Under the pieces are notes generated by a model, which saw only the letters and a program-made list of their open reading frames with translations, ran no database searches and was not told the DNA's origin. Shown here one piece after another: positions 1 to 7,833 of a DNA stretch of 64,000 bases. The position numbers and the translations under genes are program-made. Source of the stretch: Firmicutes bacterium ADurb.Bin300 (GTDB lineage: Bacteria > Bacillota > Clostridia > Oscillospirales > Acutalibacteraceae); contig MWBL01000002.1 of assembly GCA_002069015.1 (NCBI GenBank), positions 1 to 64,000 on the forward strand, given 5' to 3'. How positions within the stretch are numbered: position 1 is the first letter of the stretch; the number at the start of each line of letters is the position of its first letter.

Positions 1-599
1 GGGCGGGTAAAAGAGGAAAGATTTATGTCTTACCTCGGGAGGTCTTGCGGATGTGAGTAACGGAGCCATTCTTTTAAGGGTGAGCGAAAGGGAACACAGT
101 CGAAAACGGTTTACCGCAAGAAGTCAGCAGAAGCCATAGTACCTGAAAAGAGAAGGGCTGCACAATTCGCAGTCGTCGAGTACAACGAGAAAACAGGGCA
201 ATCTCCGCCGGAATGTGTTAATGAGGAGAGTGTCGGCGTATCCGAGAGGGTTGTCTGAAATTGACGCAAGACTGCGTAAACGAGTGAGAGTGATAATCTG
301 GAAACAATGGAAGAAAACAAGAAGGCACTATGAGTCTTTGCGCAAATTGGGAGCGAATCACACAAACGCATACCGAACGGCGAACTGCCGAAAGGGGTAT
401 CAATTTGTGTGTGGCTCTCCTACTATCCACGCAACCACCTCAAACAAGCGGTTAGAGCAAAGAGGTCTGACATCACTGTCAAACCTCTACGCAAAAGTCC
501 ATTCAGCAGTAGCTGCTGTGAATTGAACCGCCGTGTACCGAACGGTACGCACGGTGGTGTGAGAGGGGCGAAGCCTTTGCGGTTAGCCTCTACTCGATT
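1..599 (+). mobile_element. Group II intron, 3' part with deleted maturase core
   Basis: The 3' end of a bacterial group II intron. Around 119-141 lies the AGTCAGCAGAAGCCATAG stretch I know from the segment just upstream of intron-encoded reverse transcriptases. About 523-562 folds as domain V (ACCGCCGTGTACC, GAAC-type turn, GGTACGCACGGT). About 563-599 fits domain VI, ending in the CTACTCGATT-type 3' boundary. Only the C-terminal maturase codons lie between, so the polymerase core seems deleted. The 5' end is outside the window. The intron would lie just downstream of the opposite-strand hydrolase gene. Motif recognition is from memory, not a covariance search. Confidence 0.72.
215..526 (+). 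pseudogene. ltrA: Group II intron maturase, C-terminal fragment
   Basis: The frame encodes the last part of an LtrA-type reverse transcriptase/maturase: the X-domain segment with VIIWKQWKK, then LRKLG, RKGY, and the closing LTSLSNLYAKVH. These match the C-terminal maturase and DNA-binding region of intron proteins of about 420-600 residues. The finger/palm domain with the YADD motif is missing. An in-frame stop at 140-142 closes the frame upstream. A different frame upstream reads residues resembling an intron protein leader, so an internal deletion with frame change is likely. The ATG at 215 is only the first methionine in the remnant, not a credible start. Reverse transcription is not possible, but the RNA part could splice if maturase is supplied in trans. 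Confidence 0.7.
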
Positions 600-620
600 G
601 ATTATCTTTTGATTCTTAGC

Positions 621-2066
621 TTAGGTAAGCGGAGTAAGAGAAAGATTGGAATCTGCAACCATAAACTGCGGATAGGCAGGGTTATCGGTTATCTTGGGAT
701 TTTCCGTATCGAAAAGCCAGAAAAGGAAGTCTGATTCGCCGGTACCGTAATCACAGCCTACATGAGGGGCATTCTTTATAAACCAGGTGGTATCGGGGAA
801 TTGACATGTAGACGCGTCAATTATTAAGTCGGCCGAAACATACGGAGAATTTATGTCGATTGTACTTTCGTCAAGCGTAGTGCCGTAATCTGCTACTGTT
901 GCGCCCTTTGACATATAATGAGTTTCAATAACACCGTCTCCGTTAACCGCTGAGTTCTCGTATATCGGAATTGAGGGGAAATTGTATGATGTAAAGAATA
1001 TAATTTCAACCCCGTCTGCATATGCATCATCAAGCAATTGGTCACGAGCCGCCATCATATCCTGAAGCTGCCTTGCCTTGGTCAAAAATTCTGCGTGTTC
1101 TCCCTCTTCGTCGTCGCCGAACATATACGCTACGCAATCATCGAATTTATCCTGTTTAACAAGCGCCCAGAGTGAAAGCATATTGCCGAACAAGTCAACT
1201 AACAGCTCATCATATACCTTTTCCTTGTGTTTTCCGATAAAGGCATTTGCCCAGTCGGAAACCGCGTCAAACACTCCCAATATATTCATAAGAGTAAATA
1301 AGGTATCTGCTTCGGGATTTTCTGAGAGATTGACTTTGACATAGTTATAAAGAGCTTGGGAGTCAACGCATACCTTTCCTAAAAACAAATCCGAAATTAT
1401 ACCTATTCCTCCTGCGGTCGAGGAGCAAAAGACACATTTATTTAATTTATCGTAGCCATATTTGGTCATATAAGCGACAGTCATAACGCCGCCCATACTG
1501 CAGTTAATGAGATTTACTTTTGACTTGCCTGTTTCGGCTATTGCTTTATCGACCGTAGCGGCAATTTCATCTGCGACATCCAGCGGATTCATACGCCAGT
1601 CATAACAAAAATAATAAACGTTTTCTCCGCCGTAAAGCTCGACGGCTCTCTTTATCATACCTATCTCACTGACATCCGAATAGGGAAAGTCCGAATATGT
1701 ACTCATAGCTTCCGGATATCTGTGCGGGTCCACATTGTAGATGGATGCGCCCGTGTTATCGCAGGCAAGATTTCCAAGCACACGCTTTGCATAGACTATC
1801 AGTTCGTTAACCGCATTATCCATACTTGTGCCAACCCCTGCGGCAACTCCGGCATACAAAAGGGTTTGAAGTATATCCTGTGATTCAAACGGACCTATTG
1901 CGGGGCGTTCATTTTCCGTGCCCTCATCAATAAAAAGTCCGTTAAAGTCCATACCCCTTACCAAAACAAACGGATATTCGGGGGCAGTAAGTGCCGCCGC
2001 GCTTGTTGTGCATAACGGAATAGCCGTTAAGACCAAGCAAAGTACGATGCTTATTATTTTTTTCAC
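621..2066 (-). CDS. Secreted LCAT-like alpha/beta hydrolase
   Basis: A 481-residue exported protein. Residues 1-25 form a signal peptide (MKK, hydrophobic core, small residues before the mature AALTAPEYP). The body carries YDWR (about 155-158) and the nucleophile elbow NCSMGG with Ser190, typical of lecithin:cholesterol acyltransferase-like lipases. A late histidine in APHVG could complete the triad; the acidic member is not assigned. These enzymes act on ester-linked lipids as acylhydrolases or acyltransferases, and the substrate here is unknown. The start is GTG at 2066, preceded by a strong AAGGAGG. A promoter TTGTTT-17-TATAAT lies at 2132-2104 on the minus strand. The gene is monocistronic and divergent from the phosphoesterase fusion. 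Confidence 0.75.
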   Translation of the reverse strand: MKKIISIVLCLVLTAIPLCTTSAAALTAPEYPFVLVRGMDFNGLFIDEGTENERPAIGPFESQDILQTLLYAGVAAGVGTSMDNAVNELIVYAKRVLGNLACDNTGASIYNVDPHRYPEAMSTYSDFPYSDVSEIGMIKRAVELYGGENVYYFCYDWRMNPLDVADEIAATVDKAIAETGKSKVNLINCSMGGVMTVAYMTKYGYDKLNKCVFCSSTAGGIGIISDLFLGKVCVDSQALYNYVKVNLSENPEADTLFTLMNILGVFDAVSDWANAFIGKHKEKVYDELLVDLFGNMLSLWALVKQDKFDDCVAYMFGDDEEGEHAEFLTKARQLQDMMAARDQLLDDAYADGVEIIFFTSYNFPSIPIYENSAVNGDGVIETHYMSKGATVADYGTTLDESTIDINSPYVSADLIIDASTCQFPDTTWFIKNAPHVGCDYGTGESDFLFWLFDTENPKITDNPAYPQFMVADSNLSLTPLT

Positions 2067-2103
2067 CGAGAAGGCCTCCTTAAATATATGGTTGACTTAT
2101 AAA

Positions 2104-2132
2104 ATTATAACATATTATTTTAAGGAAAACAA
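2104..2132 (-). promoter_or_regulatory. Sigma-A promoter of LCAT-like hydrolase
   Basis: On the minus strand, TTGTTT (2132-2127), a 17-base spacer and TATAAT (2109-2104) precede the GTG start by about 38 bases. The AAGGAGG ribosome site lies between. Confidence 0.6.
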
Positions 2133-2176
2133 GAATAAATTTACTGTATCTGTTTATATGAAAATTGACAGGGGTA

Positions 2177-2204
2177 TTGTATTTTATGATTTCAATTGTA
2201 TAAT
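2177..2204 (+). promoter_or_regulatory. Promoter of phosphoesterase-glycosylase fusion
   Basis: TTGTAT (2177-2182), a 16-base spacer and TATAAT (2199-2204), with the ATG 28 bases downstream of the -10 box. A TTGACA at 2165 is too far away to pair with this -10. Confidence 0.5.
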
Positions 2205-2231
2205 TAAAGAAAACAAAAAACGGAGACAACG

Positions 2232-4457
2232 ATGATTTCAAAAGGAGAATGGAAGACTATCAGAGGCTCAAATAAAGAGCCGGACCATATTATGCTAAGC
2301 ATTAACGGCAACAGCGAAACCTCAATGACCGTTACCTGGAGAACAAATGCCGATATTGAAAAGGGTTTTGTTCTGTTTAGGCAAGCGGGCACATCCGAAT
2401 GGAAACGAAAAGAAGCTCAAACCGAAAGCTTCGAAACCGACGTTGACCTGAGCAATTATTTTTGGGCAAATATTGAGGGCTTATCTCCCGACACGAGGTA
2501 TGAATATACCTGCGGAAATGAAGAATTCCGCAGTAAGGCTTTCTCCTTTAAGACATCGCCCGAAAACCTGACGGACTTTAAGTTCGTTATTCTTGCCGAT
2601 ACACAGACCGGCTCGCCTACTCCGCCGCCCGATTATACTCTTTTGGGCGATTTAATCAGAAATGTTATATTAAAAAAGCATCCGGACATTGCCTTTATCC
2701 TGACGGCGGGAGATAATACAAACTGCGGGCAGACCGATGTTCAATGGACCGGTTTTATGGCGGGACTTAAAGGGATAATAGAGTCAATCCCCCTTATGAT
2801 GTGCTTAGGCAATCACGACGATATGGGCTTTGCGGATTACTATGAGGGCACGGGCAAGTATTATTCCGATAAGGCTACATATTTCTGCTCGCAATTCAAG
2901 GGCTCTTACCCCTATAACGGTCCAAAGGACTGGAAAACAGCCACGTATTCTTTTGATTTCGGCAATGCCCATTTTGCGATACTTGGCACAAGCGGATATG
3001 AGGATGTCAACAAGTGGCTAATAAAGGATGCCGATTTTTCCGATAAGACATGGAAGTTCGGGGTGCACCATTTCCCGGTGTGCTTTGCCGGCAGTGATTT
3101 GGAATGCGTCGACACCTATCCCGCCTTAAAGGAGGGAATGGAAAAGCTTGATGTCATTTTCAGCGGTCACGAGCATTGTTTTTCAAGAAGCTTCCCGAGA
3201 AGGGACGATAATCTTTACGATAAACCCTCACAGGGTACCGTTCATTACAATTGCGGCAGCTCTCACAGAAATCCTCCGGGAACACGCTCGCTTGAAAAGT
3301 GCTGGAACGCCGCGTTGTACAATCATGAGCAGGACCTTTCCATGTATGCCGTAGCCCATGTTAACGGCGATGCTTTGATGCTCACATCCTTTATTGAGGA
3401 CGGGCGTATTGCTGACGAGTGCATTATTGATAAGAACACCGATACAATAACGCCCGCAGCCTTGGCGCCGATTTACAATAAGACGAGAATGAAGTATAAG
3501 GGAGCGGACTTGGGGCTTTGCGCAAGCAGTACTTTTTGTCACTTGTTAAACGGCATATGGTTCATTCCCGCCGCAGTGCTTGTTCAATATATCGGCGGTC
3601 AAGTAGAGCGCCAAAAGGGGAGTATAACGCTTTCGGTCTACGGTCGTACCGCAAAATATTTTGAAAACAGCGATAAGGCGCAAACCGATAGAGGTGGGCT
3701 TAAGCTTTGCGCTCCCGTTACAAGAATGGACAGAGGGCAGCTTTATGTTCCCGTAGATGACTTATGCAAGAGCTTGGGAATGACCTGGAGATATTTTTCC
3801 CGTAATAACTTCATTTCAATAGAGCACGAGAGCGAGGAAAAGCCGGTTCCGGAGCAGCCTAAAATGAAGATGATTAATATAGATAATAAAGCTGCGCGGT
3901 ATCACAAGGACGGGATTCCCCGCTGTAAATGGGCAAGAGGCGTCCCCGATATATATCGCGAATACCACGACAGCGAATGGGGAGTTCCCGTATATGATGA
4001 CAAAAAGCTTTTTGAAATGCTCCTTTTGGAGAGCTTTCAGGCGGGACTGTCCTGGATAACGATACTCAACAAGCGTGAAGACTTTAGGCGGGCGTTTGAC
4101 GGATTTGATTATAAGCTTATAGCCCGGTACGATGAGAATAAAATAAATGAGCTTATGCAGGATAAGAGCATTATCAGAAATCACGGAAAAATCACCGCCG
4201 CTGTAAAAAACGCCGGAATATTTATGGGTATTCAGGAGGAATTCGGTAGCTTTTGCGAATATATTCGTGGCTTTACAAAAGGAAAGATAATAAAAAACGA
4301 AGACGAATGTCCTAAAACACGGTCCGAGCTTTCGGATGCAATATCAAAAGACCTGAGAGGGCGCGGTATGAGCTTTGTCGGCACTACTATCATCTACTCA
4401 TATTTGCAGGCAATAGGCGTAATTGACGACCACGAAAAGGGATGCTTTAAGTATTAG
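2232..4457 (+). CDS. Purple acid phosphatase-like / 3-methyladenine-DNA glycosylase I fusion
   Basis: A 741-residue uninterrupted fusion. Residues about 10-110 form a fibronectin-like purple acid phosphatase N-domain. About 115-330 form a calcineurin-type metallophosphoesterase with its motifs in order: LADTQ, GDNTN, GNHDD, VHHFP and GHEHCF. About 430-535 resemble a copper-amine-oxidase N-terminal stalk repeat. From about 555 to the end it is a full-length Tag glycosylase: CKWARG, YHDSEWGVP, the LLLESFQAGLSW helix, and the terminal DHEKGC that supplies the zinc His and Cys. Tag removes 3-methyladenine from DNA. No signal peptide is visible, so it should be cytoplasmic, although the phosphatase and stalk modules are usually exported. 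GGAGA precedes the ATG. The two activities have no known link. Confidence 0.85.
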   Translation: MISKGEWKTIRGSNKEPDHIMLSINGNSETSMTVTWRTNADIEKGFVLFRQAGTSEWKRKEAQTESFETDVDLSNYFWANIEGLSPDTRYEYTCGNEEFRSKAFSFKTSPENLTDFKFVILADTQTGSPTPPPDYTLLGDLIRNVILKKHPDIAFILTAGDNTNCGQTDVQWTGFMAGLKGIIESIPLMMCLGNHDDMGFADYYEGTGKYYSDKATYFCSQFKGSYPYNGPKDWKTATYSFDFGNAHFAILGTSGYEDVNKWLIKDADFSDKTWKFGVHHFPVCFAGSDLECVDTYPALKEGMEKLDVIFSGHEHCFSRSFPRRDDNLYDKPSQGTVHYNCGSSHRNPPGTRSLEKCWNAALYNHEQDLSMYAVAHVNGDALMLTSFIEDGRIADECIIDKNTDTITPAALAPIYNKTRMKYKGADLGLCASSTFCHLLNGIWFIPAAVLVQYIGGQVERQKGSITLSVYGRTAKYFENSDKAQTDRGGLKLCAPVTRMDRGQLYVPVDDLCKSLGMTWRYFSRNNFISIEHESEEKPVPEQPKMKMINIDNKAARYHKDGIPRCKWARGVPDIYREYHDSEWGVPVYDDKKLFEMLLLESFQAGLSWITILNKREDFRRAFDGFDYKLIARYDENKINELMQDKSIIRNHGKITAAVKNAGIFMGIQEEFGSFCEYIRGFTKGKIIKNEDECPKTRSELSDAISKDLRGRGMSFVGTTIIYSYLQAIGVIDDHEKGCFKY

Positions 4458-4518
4458 TAACAAAATCAGCCCTGCCAAACGGCGGGCTAAGCTGTATTAA
4501 TTCCCGGTTGCTTACAAA

Positions 4519-5148
4519 TTAAAGCTGAGGGTCGAATTTATAAATAGCTATCTGTGCGTCGTACTCCATAAATTCTCTTTTTACCGCAAAGGTTTCTACA
4601 AGAGAGAATTTTTCTCTGCCGTCAAATTCGGTGTGGTGAACGGGAACCGCGTAAATGAGAAGTGCCGGGTTTTTAACCGTCTTTTCAAAGCTGTCAAGAA
4701 AAGCCTTGAGAACCGTACCGTCAAACGGATTAAACAGATAAAACACGGAGCCGTCGGCAGGGATACTTTCGACGGCATTTTTATTTATAATTTCAACCTG
4801 TGAATAGCCGTCAAACCTCTTTTTCGTGAATACGGCAACTTCTGTTGAAAGCTCTATGCCGACTAATTCTCCCTTAAAATCTTTTTCTGTAAGCAGATAG
4901 CTTAATACTCTTCCCTGTCCGCAGCCCACATCTACGAATTTGTCTTTACTCGTTAAAACAACCTTTTCGAATATGGGTCCCAGAAGACGATAATCGGTAC
5001 TTTGCGTGTCCTTGGCGCCTTCGCTTTGATGCTTTGTCTCAAGTCTCTTGTTAAGAGCTAAACCTCCGATTTTCTTATCAATTTGAACTTCTTTGCGTTC
5101 AAAATTAATTTGAAAAATCTTCCGTTTGATTTTCTGTAAGATACCCAT
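4519..5148 (-). CDS. Class I SAM-dependent methyltransferase
   Basis: A 209-residue protein with a Rossmann methyltransferase core. VDVGCGQGR (about 72-80) is motif I, GIELS provides the acidic ribose-binding residue, and LFNPFDG lies at the motif IV position. The lysine-rich N-terminus (about 1-35) has no clear domain. The substrate cannot be told; the NPF rather than NPPY motif argues against a standard N6-adenine methylase. The gene starts 18 bases after the amidohydrolase stop, so the two probably share a transcript. No metabolic link between them is obvious. Confidence 0.7.
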   Translation of the reverse strand: MGILQKIKRKIFQINFERKEVQIDKKIGGLALNKRLETKHQSEGAKDTQSTDYRLLGPIFEKVVLTSKDKFVDVGCGQGRVLSYLLTEKDFKGELVGIELSTEVAVFTKKRFDGYSQVEIINKNAVESIPADGSVFYLFNPFDGTVLKAFLDSFEKTVKNPALLIYAVPVHHTEFDGREKFSLVETFAVKREFMEYDAQIAIYKFDPQL

Positions 5149-5166
5149 AATGTTACCTCTTATTCT

Positions 5167-6756
5167 TTACAGCTTTGCGGATTTATTAATCAGCATACCC
5201 CTGAGCAGAGTGAAAATAACATTCCTGTTTTCCCTGCTCCATTGCTTCCCCTTGAAATATGTACCAAGAACCTTTATATCCTTTATTTCGGATGGCGCAA
5301 CCTCAAACGGGCTTTTATCAAGAAGTACCATATCGGCGATTTTCCCAACCTCGAGGCTTCCGCGATTATGCTCGTCAAAGGTGCTGAAATAACCGTTAAC
5401 AGTGCATACTCTAATCGCATTTGTAAGGTCCACTGTGTGTTTTGTGTTGGGGTTATTAACCATCCAATGAATCCAGGACAAACCGTCCGGGAAGGTAACA
5501 GGGCAATCGGAGCTTGCGGAAAAATTTACACCTCTTTCAATGAACTCGTTGTGAGGCTCGGCTATCCAAACACGCTCCCCGAGCTTTCCGTACATAAAAT
5601 CATAATTCTCTTCCGAAAGCTCTATAAACGCGGGTTGACCGATTATTTGAATACCGTATTCCTCAATAATCTTCATTGCCTCCTCGGGGACAAAGGTAGC
5701 ATGGATTATACCGTGACGGTGGTTTTCCCTCGGATACTCCTCAAGAATTTTCTTATAGGTTCTTGCGGCTTGAATTACTGCCCTGTCGCCTATGGCGTGC
5801 ATTTGAAACGCCATACCGGCAAGATGAATATTTTTGATTTTATCATAAAGCTCCTCATCGCTGTGGAAGAGAATTCCGCGATTATCTGTGCCCTCGTAAG
5901 GCTCATACAAGGCGGCATCGCTCGAAGTGATACTGCCGTCAAGGGCGCACTCAAAGCACCCTCCGAGACGGTCGATACCTCTTTTTTTCGCTTTTTTTAT
6001 GTTAAACGACTGAATAAAAATTCTTCCCTGCGCTCCGTTTTTCTGCCCTCTGAAAAGCCATTTCAGCAGTTCAACGTCAAGATCCAGCGGAAAGCCTGTG
6101 CCTCCTTGTGCGCAGATTAACCCGAATCCCTTCTCCATATATGTATCGAGAGCGCCCTGAAAAGCCTGCAAAGCGTCAAAGGCACTTATTACCTTAAGGA
6201 TGTTATCAACCATTTTATAAAAGCTCTCGTGCATTAATATTCCCGTGTCGCCGTTATAGCCGTTGGTCTTTTTTACGATTTCGGGCATTTTATCAAGAGC
6301 GCGTTGATTCAGAACGGCGCAGTGACCGTCACTGCAGATTATAACTACGGTGCGGTGAGAGAGAACGGCATCAATCTCATTTTTTTCAATCAGCCTGCCT
6401 TCTGTAACCTTCGGGGAGGCTCCAAAGCAGAGAATTGTTTTTTTGGGAGGCACGCTTTTGTCTGCCTCTTTCAAGATTTCGATTATTTCGGTATTGCTTC
6501 TTGCCTTATTGAGCTTTACGGTAGTTGCAAGCATCGCATACGAGGCAAAGTGCCCGTGCGAGTCTGCAAAGGTCGGCATCAATGCACCGCCTTCAAGCTC
6601 GACACACTGTGCGTTTTTATATTCGTTCGGCAGAGTGTCTCCCGTAAAAATGATTAACCCGTTGTCTTCAACAAGATACTTTTTAATAGAATTATTTTTG
6701 TCAACGGTTATAATGCTCCCGTGATAAACCTTCAAAAGCGTCATCTCTTTTCCCAT
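5167..6756 (-). CDS. YtcJ-type metal-dependent amidohydrolase
   Basis: A 529-residue member of the amidohydrolase-3 (YtcJ/exoenzyme) family: an N-terminal beta-sandwich strand set, ADSHGHF as the HxH metal motif, HAIGDRA as the later metal histidine region, SSDCPVTFPDG near the C-terminus, and the closing EVGKIADMVLLD sandwich strand. These enzymes hydrolyse amide or cyclic C-N bonds; the substrate is unknown. The start is uncertain. The predicted transcription start (promoter 6791-6763) falls at about 6756, on the first ATG, which would make a leaderless message. An ATG at 6744 and a TTG at 6735, the latter with GAGA eight to nine bases upstream, are alternatives. First gene of a two-gene operon. 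Confidence 0.8.
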   Translation of the reverse strand: MGKEMTLLKVYHGSIITVDKNNSIKKYLVEDNGLIIFTGDTLPNEYKNAQCVELEGGALMPTFADSHGHFASYAMLATTVKLNKARSNTEIIEILKEADKSVPPKKTILCFGASPKVTEGRLIEKNEIDAVLSHRTVVIICSDGHCAVLNQRALDKMPEIVKKTNGYNGDTGILMHESFYKMVDNILKVISAFDALQAFQGALDTYMEKGFGLICAQGGTGFPLDLDVELLKWLFRGQKNGAQGRIFIQSFNIKKAKKRGIDRLGGCFECALDGSITSSDAALYEPYEGTDNRGILFHSDEELYDKIKNIHLAGMAFQMHAIGDRAVIQAARTYKKILEEYPRENHRHGIIHATFVPEEAMKIIEEYGIQIIGQPAFIELSEENYDFMYGKLGERVWIAEPHNEFIERGVNFSASSDCPVTFPDGLSWIHWMVNNPNTKHTVDLTNAIRVCTVNGYFSTFDEHNRGSLEVGKIADMVLLDKSPFEVAPSEIKDIKVLGTYFKGKQWSRENRNVIFTLLRGMLINKSAKL

Positions 6757-6762
6757 AAAATA

Positions 6763-6791
6763 AGTATAAGGAAAAAAATTACATTAGTCAA
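6763..6791 (-). promoter_or_regulatory. Promoter of amidohydrolase operon
   Basis: Minus strand TTGACT (6791-6786), a 17-base spacer and TATACT (6768-6763). The expected start point is at about 6756, practically on the annotated first ATG. Confidence 0.65.
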
Positions 6792-6845
6792 CAAAAAATA
6801 ACAGGTGTTTAGTAAAGGTTTGGAACAAAATTCATTTCGTTTCTA

Positions 6846-6874
6846 TTGATTTATTTTGATGTATATTATATAAT
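6846..6874 (+). promoter_or_regulatory. Promoter of tRNA-Leu
   Basis: TTGATT (6846-6851), 17-base spacer, TATAAT (6869-6874), 12 bases before the first base of the tRNA. Confidence 0.7.
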
Positions 6875-6886
6875 CATTTAGCATCA

Positions 6887-6973
6887 GCCGGTGTGATGGA
6901 ATTGGCAGACGTGCCGGACTCAAAATCCGGTGGTAGCGATACCGTATCGGTTCGACCCCGATCACCGGCACCA
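6887..6973 (+). tRNA. tRNA-Leu (CAA)
   Basis: An 87-base gene including encoded CCA. The acceptor stem GCCGGTG pairs with CACCGGC, followed by discriminator A. The anticodon stem CCGGA/TCCGG holds loop CTCAAAA, giving anticodon CAA (reads UUG). A long variable arm (about TGGTAGCGATACC) marks a class II leucine tRNA, and the T arm has GGTTCGACC. Confidence 0.95.
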
Positions 6974-6974
6974 G

Positions 6975-7027
6975 AAAAGGGGCTGTATCAAAACTTCAAA
7001 TTAGAAGTTTGTGATACAGCCCCTTTC
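6975..7027 (+). terminator. Terminator after tRNA-Leu
   Basis: Long hairpin: AAAGGGGCTGTATCA pairs with TGATACAGCCCCTTT, with an inner AACTTC/GAAGTT stem. It lies between the tRNA and convergent trmB and could serve both. It shares the CTGTATCA core with hairpins at 42068 and 48224. Confidence 0.65.
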
Positions 7028-7057
7028 ATTTTAGTTGCTTTATTGCCCGGAAGGATT

Positions 7058-7723
7058 TTATTTAACATAAGCTTCAAGGCGTTTAATTTTTATTCCCTGT
7101 GAGGAAAAGCGCTTTTCATATTCTGTTACTATATTGGGCTCAAAACCGCTTTTATATAGGTCATAAGTGACGTTTTCGAGCCTCCAGCCGTCATTTTGAA
7201 ACTCAAGGAGAGAAAATTCAAACAGGTTGTTATTATCTGTTTTCATAAAAACCGAGCCGTTTTCGGTGAGAATGCTCTTGTAAATTTGAAGAAAGCCATT
7301 GTGAGAGAGCCTGCGTTTATAATGGCGTTTCTTGAGCCACGGGTCGGAAAAGTTGAGGTAAATTCTTTCTATTGAGCCTTTGGGGAAAATATCCGCAAGT
7401 ACCGCGGCGTCAAGGCGGCAAAGCCTGACATTATCAACAGAGAGACCCTTTACCTTTTCGGCAGCCGTTACAAGAACGTCATTTACCCTTTCGATTGCGA
7501 TAAAATTAATCTCCGGGTACAAATTTGCCATACCGCATATAAAATCGCCCTTACCACAGCCGATTTCAAGATGTACGGGTGCATTTGAGCAAAAAAGGGC
7601 ACTCGGATTGTCCTTAAATAAGGCTGTACTGTGTACAACTGTTTCGCCGCATGCGTCAAGGCGCTCCTTGGCGTGCTTTTTATGCCTGTTTCTCATTTTA
7701 TTCCTCTTATGTTTAATCTGCAA
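7058..7723 (-). CDS. trmB: tRNA (guanine-N7)-methyltransferase
   Basis: A 221-residue TrmB. The N-terminus is basic (about 1-18), LEIGCGKGDF is SAM motif I, FIAIERV carries the acidic ribose-binding residue, and LNFSDPWLKKRHYKRRL is the family signature for tRNA binding and catalysis. It places m7G at position 46 of tRNAs, in the cytoplasm. It is single-gene, convergent with tRNA-Leu, and complete at normal family length. Confidence 0.95.
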   Translation of the reverse strand: MQIKHKRNKMRNRHKKHAKERLDACGETVVHSTALFKDNPSALFCSNAPVHLEIGCGKGDFICGMANLYPEINFIAIERVNDVLVTAAEKVKGLSVDNVRLCRLDAAVLADIFPKGSIERIYLNFSDPWLKKRHYKRRLSHNGFLQIYKSILTENGSVFMKTDNNNLFEFSLLEFQNDGWRLENVTYDLYKSGFEPNIVTEYEKRFSSQGIKIKRLEAYVK

Positions 7724-7772
7724 TAATTTTATATTATGAGACGAAGCTTGTCAATTATTTCCCGCCTTCGTA

Positions 7773-7802
7773 TTGTTATTTAAAGCGGTAATGTGGTATA
7801 CT
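7773..7802 (+). promoter_or_regulatory. Promoter of the uronate operon
   Basis: TTGTTA (7773-7778), 18-base spacer, TATACT (7797-7802), about 31 bases before the first possible start codon. Confidence 0.5.
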
Positions 7803-7833
7803 TTTTTAAGCTTATAAATAAGGTTGTGGTTTT

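Noticed and set aside
2165..2204. TTGACA at 2165 as -35 of the phosphoesterase fusion promoter
   Set aside because: Its distance to TATAAT is 28 bases, too long; TTGTAT at 2177 gives a usable 16-base spacer.
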